DNA from: Nitrospirota bacterium
GTDB taxonomy: Bacteria > Nitrospirota > Thermodesulfovibrionia > UBA6902 > DSMQ01
Direction: 5' to 3'
Assembly (NCBI GenBank): GCA_016207865.1
Contig: JACQZD010000041.1
Coordinates: forward strand, 1-11,481
Length of the DNA stretch: 11,481 nt
Shown here: positions 1 through 7,116 of the stretch, one piece after another
How positions within the stretch are numbered: position 1 is the first letter of the stretch
Layout: each line of letters starts with the position of its first letter
Position numbers and translations under genes: made by a program
The notes under the pieces: model-generated
Seen by the model: the letters and a program-made list of their open reading frames with translations, nothing else
What the model was told of the DNA's origin: nothing
Database searches by the model: none

Positions 1-2141
1 AGCACCCTGAAAACCTCATCCATAACCTTAGCCTTATCTTCCGTCAGATTAACAACACAGTTTGATATTACAAGGTCAATGGAGTTGTCCTCCACAGGCA
101 TATTCATCAATTCCCCTTTTTTGAATTCAACTATATCGTAGCCCAGAGTTTTAGCAACCTTTTTTGCGCTTTCCGCGGCCTTCTCAACCATCTCATCAGT
201 CATGTCAAGCCCTATCACTCTGCCGTTTTTGCCGAGCCTCTTTGCGGCGATAAAACAATCTATGCCGGCGCCTGAGCCCAAATCCAGGACAATATCCCCT
301 TCCTTAAGCTCTGCTATTGCCGCAGGATTACCGCAGCCGTAGGATACATCAAGCACCTCTGTCGGGATATGCTCCAAATCCTTGGGGTTATACCCCGTGG
401 GGCAATAATAATTTGCCTCGGCCACATGAGCGGCAGTTGAAAACTTCTTTTTTACGGTCTTTGTCACCTGCCCTTTTATGTCCGGCTTGCAGACTGCTTC
501 ATCATCCTCAACATCAACCGCCAGAACGCATGAACAGTGGTAGCATCCCACTTCAAAGCTGTCATCAATCGTCTTAAAGGAATGACTGAGATACGGCGGG
601 AGTTTTCCGTCCATTGCATTATAAACAAATGGAGTGGCATACCCCTTTTTCTTTGCATCAGAAGGCGCGCCTTCTCCGGCCAGGTCCCAAAGTATTTCCT
701 CAAACAATGCCTTATACGTTGAACAATACGGCTCCTGCGCCATAAAAGAGCCTTCTCCGGTTTCAACATCGCTTGCATAGTAACTCTGGGCCGTGCATCC
801 GCCTCCGCAGAAATACTTTAAATAACATGTGCCGCACTCTTCCTTATCCTTAACACTGCTGTTTCTGAACCCTGCCATGATCTTTGAATTCAGCCAGATG
901 TCCTTCAGGCTCTTTTCCCTGATAGAGCCTGCATCAAACCGCTTATCGCCGTTAAAAGAGGCGCACGGATATACATGCCCGTCTGAATTCACACATACCT
1001 TTTCATAGCAATTGTTGCAGAGATCGTTTTTTCTGCCCCTTTTAGCCTTCAGCCTGACCTTGAAGGATTCTTCATTATCAACAATTATCTCGCCTTCTTT
1101 ATAAATCTTCCTCATGTCCTGCATTATATTTGATATCCGGTCCGAAGGGACTAACAGTTTATCCACATTGCTGGCCCCGCGTCCCCGCGTGTGCATCCAG
1201 AGGATATGATGGTCCTTGACTCCGAGTGTTGACAAGAACTTGGAGGTATCTGTTACTGAATCCTCATTATACTTGCTGATTGCAGTTGCAATCACCGGGG
1301 TTATGCCGATATCAATAAGTTTCTTTACCCCTTCAACCGCCTTATTGAAACTGCCTTTACCGCGGATGCTGTCATGTATTTTTGCGTCAGGACCCTCTAA
1401 ACTCGCCTGTATGGTAAGCAGCGGGCTTTTTAAATCTTTTAATGCTGCTATTTTCTTATCATCAAACAGGGTTGCATTTGTCTGTATAATCAGTTCCCTG
1501 CTTTTTTCTTTGGTTATATATTTTATTACCTCAAAAATATCATCCTTCATAAACGGCTCTCCGCCTGTAATATAAAACCGCTTGACGCCTAACTCTATGG
1601 CCTCATCCACAAGCTTTTTAATCTCTTTTCCGGTCAGTTCATCCTTTAATCCCTTCCCTGCGCTCACCAGGCAGTGCTTGCACCTGAGATTGCACTGCAT
1701 TGTATTATATATCCATAGCTCATCCATTTTATGAGGCGCTATCACCTGGCCCCGGCCGGGATATTCGCGGATTAAAAAAGGCGAACCGGAAATAAATTCC
1801 ATAGTGCCTGCGGCATTAATAAATTCAGCCGTCTCTTTCTTTATATGCTCTGCGCCGGAGGCCCCGTATTTCGCAAACATAACTTCCTGAATGTCAGATA
1901 CCTTATGCTTGCCGTCGCAAAGGGCTATAATCTCAGCGCCCATATTGTTTGTGCTGAGCCAGTTTGGCGACTGGGGGTCAATGAGAAGGAAAATACCGTT
2001 TTTTTCTTTTTTAATATATTGGGGGGAATACAGTATATCCTCGGGTTTAAAGGTCTTGAACTCCGATTCCTTAACCTTCCACTTGTCAAGCTGATACTGC
2101 TCAAGCCTTGTTTCTCTTGATTCACAACAGGATTTTGCCAT
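1..2141 (-). CDS. Radical SAM/SPASM protein fused to an ArsM-like methyltransferase (3' end cut by window)
   Basis: One open frame of 713 codons runs off the left edge. Residues 47-117 resemble a PqqD-type peptide-recognition domain. A radical SAM domain follows, with the [4Fe-4S] motif C150-x3-C154-x2-C157 (CNLRCKHC) and GGEP at 193-196. A SPASM region has C375, C378, C383, C393, C436, C439, C445, C449 and C473, which could hold auxiliary clusters. The C-terminal part is a class I methyltransferase with the SAM loop DLGSGAG at 620-626. It carries YGCGNP (C603) and SNCVVNL (C695), matching the arsenic-binding cysteines of ArsM enzymes; the third ArsM cysteine would lie outside the window. A linker cluster GCYHCSC (C533, C536, C538) and an N-terminal CC (5-6) are extra. 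The ATG at 2141 follows AAGGAG at good spacing. By family, one part does radical chemistry and the other methylates a soft-metal or thiol-like centre such as arsenic. The actual substrate is unknown. Confidence 0.9.
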   Translation of the reverse strand, partial: MAKSCCESRETRLEQYQLDKWKVKESEFKTFKPEDILYSPQYIKKEKNGIFLLIDPQSPNWLSTNNMGAEIIALCDGKHKVSDIQEVMFAKYGASGAEHIKKETAEFINAAGTMEFISGSPFLIREYPGRGQVIAPHKMDELWIYNTMQCNLRCKHCLVSAGKGLKDELTGKEIKKLVDEAIELGVKRFYITGGEPFMKDDIFEVIKYITKEKSRELIIQTNATLFDDKKIAALKDLKSPLLTIQASLEGPDAKIHDSIRGKGSFNKAVEGVKKLIDIGITPVIATAISKYNEDSVTDTSKFLSTLGVKDHHILWMHTRGRGASNVDKLLVPSDRISNIMQDMRKIYKEGEIIVDNEESFKVRLKAKRGRKNDLCNNCYEKVCVNSDGHVYPCASFNGDKRFDAGSIREKSLKDIWLNSKIMAGFRNSSVKDKEECGTCYLKYFCGGGCTAQSYYASDVETGEGSFMAQEPYCSTYKALFEEILWDLAGEGAPSDAKKKGYATPFVYNAMDGKLPPYLSHSFKTIDDSFEVGCYHCSCVLAVDVEDDEAVCKPDIKGQVTKTVKKKFSTAAHVAEANYYCPTGYNPKDLEHIPTEVLDVSYGCGNPAAIAELKEGDIVLDLGSGAGIDCFIAAKRLGKNGRVIGLDMTDEMVEKAAESAKKVAKTLGYDIVEFKKGELMNMPVEDNSIDLVISNCVVNLTEDKAKVMDEVFRV

Positions 2142-2170
2142 TGAAGACTCCTTTATAACTATATAAAAAA

Positions 2171-2200
2171 ATTTTACACTTTACTGCCGGTCAAAGTCAA
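2171..2200 (-). promoter_or_regulatory. sigma70-type promoter of the radical SAM-methyltransferase gene
   Basis: On the minus strand, TTGACT (2200-2195) is followed after 18 nt by TAAAAT (2176-2171). The inferred start is about 20-25 nt upstream of the ATG at 2141, leaving room for the AAGGAG ribosome site. No clear terminator separates this from the upstream glycosyltransferase gene, so readthrough is possible. Confidence 0.55.
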
Positions 2201-2227
2201 GTATTCCCCATTATATTTATAATTTTC

Positions 2228-2923
2228 TTAAGAAATCCAATACTTAAATATAGTCAGCAGTATTTTATAACTTGCCATTATAGTACCTTTTAATGTCCCC
2301 GATACCTTTGATTTGCCAACCCTGACCCTGTATCTGACCGGCACTTCTTTTATTTTATAACCTTTTTTTACCGCCTTTATCTGCATCTCAACCGTCCATC
2401 CATAAGTCTTATCCTGCATGTTTAAATCAATCAGCTTATCAAACCTGACGGCCCTGAATGGACCGAAGTCTGTATATGAAAAACCAAAAAGTATTTTAAT
2501 GAGAAGCGTGCCGAATTTATTCCCGTAAAAAGACTGCGGCGTCATTGAGCCTTTTTCCCTTTCGCCCATTGCCCTTGAACCCAGCACCAGGTCATAACCG
2601 TCTTTAATAATGGGCCTTATCAGGGAAGTGACCTCTTCAGGGTAATCGCTGTAATCTCCGTCAAGAAATACTATAATGTCGGGCTGTTTCTGCCCTGCAT
2701 ATTCAATGCCTTTGAGGCAGGCATTGCCATAGCCTCTCCTGTCTTCTTTGATAGCAACAGCCCCGCATTCCTGCGCAGCGGAAAAGGTCCTGTCAGAACT
2801 GCCGTTATCAACAACAATTATTTCATCAACTATGTCTTTAGGTATGTCGGCTATGACAAGCGGCAGGGCTTTTTCTTCATTTAAGGCAGGGATAATTACG
2901 GCTATTTTTTTACCTGACAGCAT
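2228..2923 (-). CDS. Family 2 glycosyltransferase, DPM1/DPG synthase-like
   Basis: A 231-residue GT-A fold glycosyltransferase. The N-terminus gives the first beta strand and nucleotide-sugar site (IAVIIPALNEE, 7-17), then VDNGSSD (38-44) and the metal-binding DGD (88-90). The later motifs TDFGPFRAVR (151-160), YGWTVEMQ (174-181) and GKSKVSGT (203-210) are typical of dolichyl- or polyprenyl-phosphate sugar synthase-like members. It probably transfers a sugar from a nucleotide donor to a polyprenyl phosphate at the inner face of the membrane, which could feed the GT-C-like enzyme encoded upstream (inference). No C-terminal membrane segment is present, so it is the short soluble form. The ATG at 2923 is preferred over an in-frame GTG at 2935: GGAG lies 11 nt before it, while the GTG has a purine motif directly against it. 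It overlaps the 50-codon gene upstream by 14 nt. Confidence 0.88.
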   Translation of the reverse strand: MLSGKKIAVIIPALNEEKALPLVIADIPKDIVDEIIVVDNGSSDRTFSAAQECGAVAIKEDRRGYGNACLKGIEYAGQKQPDIIVFLDGDYSDYPEEVTSLIRPIIKDGYDLVLGSRAMGEREKGSMTPQSFYGNKFGTLLIKILFGFSYTDFGPFRAVRFDKLIDLNMQDKTYGWTVEMQIKAVKKGYKIKEVPVRYRVRVGKSKVSGTLKGTIMASYKILLTIFKYWIS

Positions 2924-3062
2924 TCCACCACCCACTCCACCACTGTATCGTGTTCTCCATAAACAATATCCTTTCAGGCACTGAGAAATATATCACAGCC
3001 AGTATCAATACTGTCAGTATATACAAAACCAGTATAATGTCTTTTTTCTGTTCTTCTTTCAC
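2910..3062 (-). CDS. Small single-span membrane protein (50 residues), stop-start coupled
   Basis: A 50-codon ORF fills the gap between the two glycosyltransferase genes. Its GTG start (3062-3060) overlaps the TGA stop of the GT-C gene (3061-3059) as GTGA, and its TAA (2912-2910) lies inside the start of the DPM1-like gene. The product begins with the charged MKEEQKKD, then has one hydrophobic segment (about residues 9-27), then a tail rich in aromatic residues ending WWSGWWNAVR. I do not recognise a family. The overlaps at both ends, the membrane-protein composition and the absence of any other gene in the gap argue that it is translated by coupling. No good Shine-Dalgarno precedes it, as expected for a coupled start. 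It may be an accessory subunit of the neighbouring membrane glycosyltransferase, but that is inference. Confidence 0.6.
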   Translation of the reverse strand: MKEEQKKDIILVLYILTVLILAVIYFSVPERILFMENTIQWWSGWWNAVR

Positions 3063-5317
3063 TTTATAAACTTCATTATTTTATAATTTTCGTCTGAATA
3101 TACGACCTTGAATTTTTCAGAAGGCGCGCTGAGCCACCAGAACCTGCCGATTAGTTTCCTTGCATTATCAATCCATTTATCCTCTTCTGAATTCCGCCTG
3201 ATTAACACATATGTTACATTATTTTTCTTTAAGTTTTCCAACCATTCGTTATAACTCTCTGCCTTGATATAGATTATCTTACTTGTAAATCCGCCATTCC
3301 ATAACGGCGAAAGAAACAAAGGCTCAAACGTATGTGCAAGAGTATCGTCTCTTAATATATTATTGCCTATCCAAATCCAGTAACCGTATTCCTGCCGAGC
3401 CTGCAGGTCTATGTTGAACGGGGCGTGTCCGGCTATTGTGCGTTCTTTTGCAGGCAGACGGACAAATTCCTTGATTTTTGAAGGTGTGATGCAGGGAGAA
3501 TTCGCCGTAAAAAATGTATAGACTGTAAGCAAAAGCGCGGCAGTTTTAAGCCCTTTGCCTTTTGCATCAAAATAATCCAGCACAAGACCAAAAGAAACTG
3601 CACCCAAACCGATTATGAAAATAACATACCGGGTATTCCAGTTTCTCGGATAGATGAGAAAAGTAAGGACAAGGATCGCACTGACAAACAGAAAGTCATA
3701 TTTTTTATTTTTTATGGAAGACGCAAAAGAAAATACAACAGCCGGCAGAAATAGAATAAACCACACAGGGCCGAATCCGCTCAGCCTTGAGTCATAAAGA
3801 TAATATTCAACCCTTTCAAGCCATACATAAAACAGCTGCGCCGTCAAAGTTAATCCTTTAAAAACCTGCGGAGGCGGGTCAATTATTCCCCCGTACATGC
3901 CTTTAAAAATCGTGATGCCGGAAAAAGAAATGCTCATCGGATACACCGGATTGTTATATAAAACCCAGTTTTTCACATACCAGTAACCGCCAAGTAAAAA
4001 GACAGGCAGTATAAAGAATAGTGAATAATGTTTTAAGGATTTTATTAAATTACCCCATAGGCTCTGCTGTGGGGTATCCTTATACTCCCCTCCCCCTTGT
4101 CGGAGCGACCCTTTGCGGAGACCCGCTTCGGGATGGGTGAGGGTGGGGGCGATTAAGATGCTTTTTTCACCCTCCCCTTCATCCCCTCCCGTCAAGGGAG
4201 GGGAGACTTTAGGATACCCTGCCGTCTCTGCGGCGGGGAGGTTCATTAAACGCCTTGCAAATGCCTGCACAACAACTGCAGCCAGCAGCACAAGCGCAAA
4301 TATAGGGCCTGAGCCTTTTGAGCCGAGAAGTATTCCTGTAGTAATACCGGCAAGAAGAACAGGCAATTTAAGCCTGCCAGGCTGCATCACCTTGTTTTCA
4401 CTGCCGTTATAATTACCATGTGTGTCGTACATCAGGAAATTAATAGCAATCAGAAATAACACCGACACGGTAATATCTATGTAGTTTGTCATAGACTGCA
4501 GGATTACTATCGGGGTAAAGAAAAACAGAAGAGAGGAATATAAGGCATGTTCCTCCCTTATCTTCAGTTTTACGGCAATGCTGTACACAGTAAAAACCCC
4601 TGCTATTGTAAACAGCATCTGGCTCAGGTCCGCAATAATATCACTCTCTAAAAAAATAATATTCCAGAGGAAAAACAGTTCAATATTTTTAGGAAATATA
4701 TTTATAAAGAGGTCAATTAAAAAAGGCGCAGGATTTTCCTGAATGGCTCCGGACTGCATGATATGGCCGACTATGGGCAGATGATACCACAGCGCATCCC
4801 ATGTATATGACGGGAAAAGCCAGCCTATGAAAATCATATAACAAAGATAAATCAGGACCAGACAGAATATGCTCAGTAAAATCCAATCATTTTTTACTAT
4901 ATTGCAAAACCGGTTTGCCTCATTCCTGAACTCTAATAAAAAACTTTTAAAAATATTTTTATCTAAAAATCCTCCCTTACTCCCCTTTTGCAAAGGGGGG
5001 GCGGGGGGATTTGAGAACCTATTATTGCCTGAGTGCACCGCCAGTATTAAGACAATAAGCGATATAAACACATTCAGATAAAACAGAGGCATTGCGTAAA
5101 GACTCTTAAACACCAGACCCAGAATCATCTCAGTAACTATTATCTGGGCAAGGCCAAGGACAAAAGTCCCTATTATCCTGTCAATGAATGATATGTGACA
5201 TTCACCGTTGATAAGCCCAGGGGAGCATTTCTTTCTAACGGATGAAAGGAGAAAATACCACGAGGAGAAGAGCAGAAGATTTACAATGAGATAGACAGTA
5301 ATTTCAAAAAAGCTCAT
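3059..5317 (-). CDS. Multispanning GT-C-like (PMT/GT39-related) glycosyltransferase with two repeat-derived inserts
   Basis: A 752-residue integral membrane protein with many hydrophobic segments from residue 5 to about 610 and a hydrophilic C-terminal domain of roughly 140 residues. The first large loop holds TWDALWYHLP (172-181; D174, H179), resembling the catalytic loop of GT-C enzymes that use a polyprenyl-phosphate sugar donor. The enzyme would act on the periplasmic face. Two low-complexity inserts sit in loops: residues about 103-117 (NPPAPPLQKGSKGGF) and about 360-422 (Gly/Pro/Glu-rich). Both are translations of palindromic DNA repeats (listed separately) and keep the frame open. The ATG at 5317 is the first start after an in-frame TAA at 5323-5321. 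No clear Shine-Dalgarno is visible, although the TPR gene ends only 40 nt upstream. The exact sugar and acceptor cannot be read from the sequence. Confidence 0.8.
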   Translation of the reverse strand: MSFFEITVYLIVNLLLFSSWYFLLSSVRKKCSPGLINGECHISFIDRIIGTFVLGLAQIIVTEMILGLVFKSLYAMPLFYLNVFISLIVLILAVHSGNNRFSNPPAPPLQKGSKGGFLDKNIFKSFLLEFRNEANRFCNIVKNDWILLSIFCLVLIYLCYMIFIGWLFPSYTWDALWYHLPIVGHIMQSGAIQENPAPFLIDLFINIFPKNIELFFLWNIIFLESDIIADLSQMLFTIAGVFTVYSIAVKLKIREEHALYSSLLFFFTPIVILQSMTNYIDITVSVLFLIAINFLMYDTHGNYNGSENKVMQPGRLKLPVLLAGITTGILLGSKGSGPIFALVLLAAVVVQAFARRLMNLPAAETAGYPKVSPPLTGGDEGEGEKSILIAPTLTHPEAGLRKGSLRQGGGEYKDTPQQSLWGNLIKSLKHYSLFFILPVFLLGGYWYVKNWVLYNNPVYPMSISFSGITIFKGMYGGIIDPPPQVFKGLTLTAQLFYVWLERVEYYLYDSRLSGFGPVWFILFLPAVVFSFASSIKNKKYDFLFVSAILVLTFLIYPRNWNTRYVIFIIGLGAVSFGLVLDYFDAKGKGLKTAALLLTVYTFFTANSPCITPSKIKEFVRLPAKERTIAGHAPFNIDLQARQEYGYWIWIGNNILRDDTLAHTFEPLFLSPLWNGGFTSKIIYIKAESYNEWLENLKKNNVTYVLIRRNSEEDKWIDNARKLIGRFWWLSAPSEKFKVVYSDENYKIMKFIK
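4051..4238. repeat. Composite palindromic repeat inserted in the GT-C coding region
   Basis: An approximately 190-bp block of nested inverted repeats. GGGTATCCT (4072-4080) pairs with AGGATACCC (4211-4219), and CTCCCCTCCC (4085-4094) pairs exactly with GGGAGGGGAG (4196-4205). Each end has its own hairpin: TACCCCA/TGGGGTA (4051-4057/4070-4076), and CCCTGCCG/CGGCGGGG with one mismatch (4217-4224/4231-4238). Inside, TCCCCTCCC (4182-4190) forms a 9-bp stem with 4196-4204. Base composition, with runs of C and G, differs sharply from the AT-rich flanks. It is read through in frame as residues about 360-422. It resembles the dispersed palindromic repeats seen in many environmental Gram-negative genomes. 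Confidence 0.8.
4967..5012. repeat. Palindromic 'KGG-GG' type repeat inserted in the GT-C coding region
   Basis: An imperfect palindrome with arms from AAAT at 4967 and ATTT at 5012 around a TGC centre (4989-4991): C-rich on the left, G-rich on the right. The minus strand reads it as NPPAPPLQKGSKGGF inside the glycosyltransferase. The plus strand would read NPPLLPFCKGGAGGF, the form in which this dispersed repeat is often met. The flanks are AT-rich, so it looks like an insertion into a cytoplasmic or periplasmic loop. Confidence 0.8.
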
Positions 5318-5357
5318 GAATTACTAACAGTCCAGTCCCAGCCGCAGCTTCCGGCTT

Positions 5358-5996
5358 TTACCTGCTGTTTCCTTTGCCGGTAAGTTTATTGATAAATTTT
5401 TCAAAACGTGTGGGCGTTGTTATTTTATAATAAGTCCTGAATGCCTCATCTGCCTTGTCTTTCATCCCCATTTTTTCGTAGATTAAACCCATATCATAAT
5501 AAGCATACGGATGCTTGGAGTCAAGCTCAACTGTCTTCTTATATTCCTCAAGCGCCTGCCCGTAATGTCCTGTCATTCTATAAATATATCCCATGTCAAA
5601 ATGGGCATAGACATTTCCGGGACTAATCTCCAGCGTCTTTTTGTATCTTTCAATTGCCTTATCGTAAAGCCCTTTTTCCCTATAAATATAGCCTAAGTCA
5701 TAATTAGCGTCCGGATGTTCAGGAAAAATCCTTAACAATTTCAGATATACATCTTTTGCCTTGTCAAACTCCATTTTATCCTTAAACATTAACCCTAAGT
5801 GGTAATAGGCATATGCATCATGCGGGTTGATTTTAATTGCCTTTGCAAATTCAGCCATAGCCTTATCATCCTGCTTAACCGTTTGATAAAAAATTGCCAT
5901 GAGTGTATGGCTGTGTTTGAAGATATAAAGGGAGAAAATTACCAGCAGCAGAACAACTAAGAGGGAAAAAAGTATTTTTTTAATTATTGCAGCCAC
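5358..5996 (-). CDS. Membrane-anchored TPR protein
   Basis: A 212-residue protein with an N-terminal membrane segment (about 8-26) and about five tetratricopeptide repeats. Four clear units start near residues 61, 96, 130 and 164, with the typical pattern Y-x2-G-x-I/M-Y at helix A and A-x4-Y-K-K at helix B; a weaker unit precedes them (about 30-60). The protein would be anchored in the inner membrane with the TPR array outside, acting as a protein-binding scaffold. Its place between the outer-membrane barrel gene and the GT-C gene suggests a link between membrane synthesis and the outer membrane, as TPR proteins do in exopolysaccharide secretion systems (inference). GTG at 5996 is the only usable start: TAA precedes it directly and the next ATG (residue 33) would delete the anchor. 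No Shine-Dalgarno is evident. Confidence 0.85.
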   Translation of the reverse strand: MAAIIKKILFSLLVVLLLVIFSLYIFKHSHTLMAIFYQTVKQDDKAMAEFAKAIKINPHDAYAYYHLGLMFKDKMEFDKAKDVYLKLLRIFPEHPDANYDLGYIYREKGLYDKAIERYKKTLEISPGNVYAHFDMGYIYRMTGHYGQALEEYKKTVELDSKHPYAYYDMGLIYEKMGMKDKADEAFRTYYKITTPTRFEKFINKLTGKGNSR

Positions 5997-6019
5997 TTAT
6001 TGGACGGGCAAGTCTTTAT

Positions 6020-6052
6020 CCCGGCTTTCTTATATTTCATGAAAAGGCCGGG
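6020..6052 (-). other. Hairpin between the beta-barrel and TPR genes
   Basis: CCCGGC (6020-6025) pairs with GCCGGG (6047-6052), extended by TTTC/GAAA. On the minus strand no U-run follows, so it is a poor intrinsic terminator. It may slow transcription or stabilise the upstream message. Confidence 0.35.
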
Positions 6053-6068
6053 ACTTGATTATCATCAA

Positions 6069-7043
6069 TTAAAAAGTATACACCAACCCTACGTTATATG
6101 TCTCTCCTACGCCTGCATCACGGGTTTCAAATATCCAGGCCCCTTTTAAATCAACAGCGTATGATAAAACTGCCTGAACATTTGATGATATGCTGTATAC
6201 AGCAGACGCCCCTACGTTAAAAACGTTCTGCTCAAGACCCAGCGAATCCCTGATAAGTATATTATCCTTCTCAAACGCCTTGCCGCCATACGGATAATTC
6301 GCCTTTTCCATTTCTTCTGAAACCGTTGCATTTCCGACAGCTCTCGTCCAGTCTATAATGGCTCCCAAACCTACCTTGGAAGCAATTTGATAACCGCCGC
6401 TTAGCGAGACCTTAATCTGATCCGACGGCTTAAAATGATAGTATTCATGATTTTCAAAACGATATTTGTAGCCTGCGTTGAGCACTGCATAACCTTTTCC
6501 CAAACCCTTGCCGTAAACAAGCGCTAATGTAGCATCATACTGCCCGTCTCCCAAACTTAATGTTGATAACGGATTGCCGTATTCATATGCATCAGGAGTC
6601 TTCACGGTTCCCTGCAATGACAGCGGGCCTCCTGCGAAACTCTGGGTGAGATTGTACCTTAGCCCTAAATCTATATCGCCTATGCCGCTGGGTCCCCTTC
6701 TGTCGGAAAACATGATTGTATCGTCTGATTCCACTGACTTCCACGGAACTGCGGTAAAAACCGTAAGCGTATCAGTAATCCCGTATTCTCCGTAGTAGGT
6801 AATGCTGTGCGCCGTAAACTTGGATGCCTCAACCCTCTCATTGCCGCCCCCTAATCCGGTATTATTCCCGGTAGCGGCAGCTTTTTCTACTGTGGTATAT
6901 TTATGGCTTGAAACATAATATCCGTAAGTCAATTGGTTATAGGCATGGCCTTTTGCCTGCGTCCATCCCGCAAAAGAATCGTTTGCGATAAAAATGATGC
7001 TGCATAAAAAGCTGAGAAAAACAATTGCTATTTTTTTTGTCAT
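6069..7043 (-). CDS. Outer-membrane beta-barrel protein
   Basis: A 324-residue exported protein. A signal peptide (KK at 3-4, hydrophobic core 5-20) ends with a probable signal peptidase I site after DSFA (residue 25). The mature part is rich in alternating Tyr/Gly/Leu strands, with repeated patterns such as GDIDLGLRYNL, YAVLNAGYKYRF and NVGASAVYSI. It ends in NVGLVYTF with a terminal Phe, the signal used by the BAM complex. It resembles the Phenol_MetA_deg/transporter-like group of barrels whose functions are mostly unknown. A strong Shine-Dalgarno (GGAGGAG) precedes the ATG at 7043. Its position between a processive glycosyltransferase and a TPR protein makes an outer-membrane role in glycan export or anchoring plausible, but a general porin is equally possible. 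Confidence 0.8.
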   Translation of the reverse strand: MTKKIAIVFLSFLCSIIFIANDSFAGWTQAKGHAYNQLTYGYYVSSHKYTTVEKAAATGNNTGLGGGNERVEASKFTAHSITYYGEYGITDTLTVFTAVPWKSVESDDTIMFSDRRGPSGIGDIDLGLRYNLTQSFAGGPLSLQGTVKTPDAYEYGNPLSTLSLGDGQYDATLALVYGKGLGKGYAVLNAGYKYRFENHEYYHFKPSDQIKVSLSGGYQIASKVGLGAIIDWTRAVGNATVSEEMEKANYPYGGKAFEKDNILIRDSLGLEQNVFNVGASAVYSISSNVQAVLSYAVDLKGAWIFETRDAGVGETYNVGLVYTF

Positions 7044-7063
7044 TTTCTCCTCCGAAATATAAA

Positions 7064-7092
7064 ATTATAAGTTATCTAATATAACAGAACAA
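7064..7092 (-). promoter_or_regulatory. Possible internal promoter of the beta-barrel gene
   Basis: A perfect TATAAT (7069-7064) lies 17 nt after TTGTTC (7092-7087), a weak -35. The spacer holds an inverted repeat, GTTAT-N5-ATAAC (7071-7085), that could be a binding site. It would give a leader of about 14 nt including GGAGGAG. Confidence 0.45.
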
Positions 7093-7116
7093 TTTATTTA
7101 TTTTCTACACTTGTTA

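Noticed and set aside
476..778. Minus-strand ORF of 100 codons within the radical SAM-methyltransferase gene
   Set aside because: It is out of frame with the fusion gene, which encodes recognisable SPASM and linker motifs here.
2224..2235. 12-bp palindrome TTTCTTAAGAAA at the stop of the DPM1-like gene
   Set aside because: Short, AT-rich and without a following T-run; too weak for a terminator and likely chance.
4113..4412. Plus-strand ORF of 99 codons inside the GT-C gene
   Set aside because: Its composition comes from the G/C-rich palindromic repeat and it runs antisense to a clear membrane protein.
5340..5356. AGCCG/CGGCT hairpin between the TPR and GT-C genes
   Set aside because: Only a 5-bp stem with no U-run; not supportable as a terminator or riboswitch.
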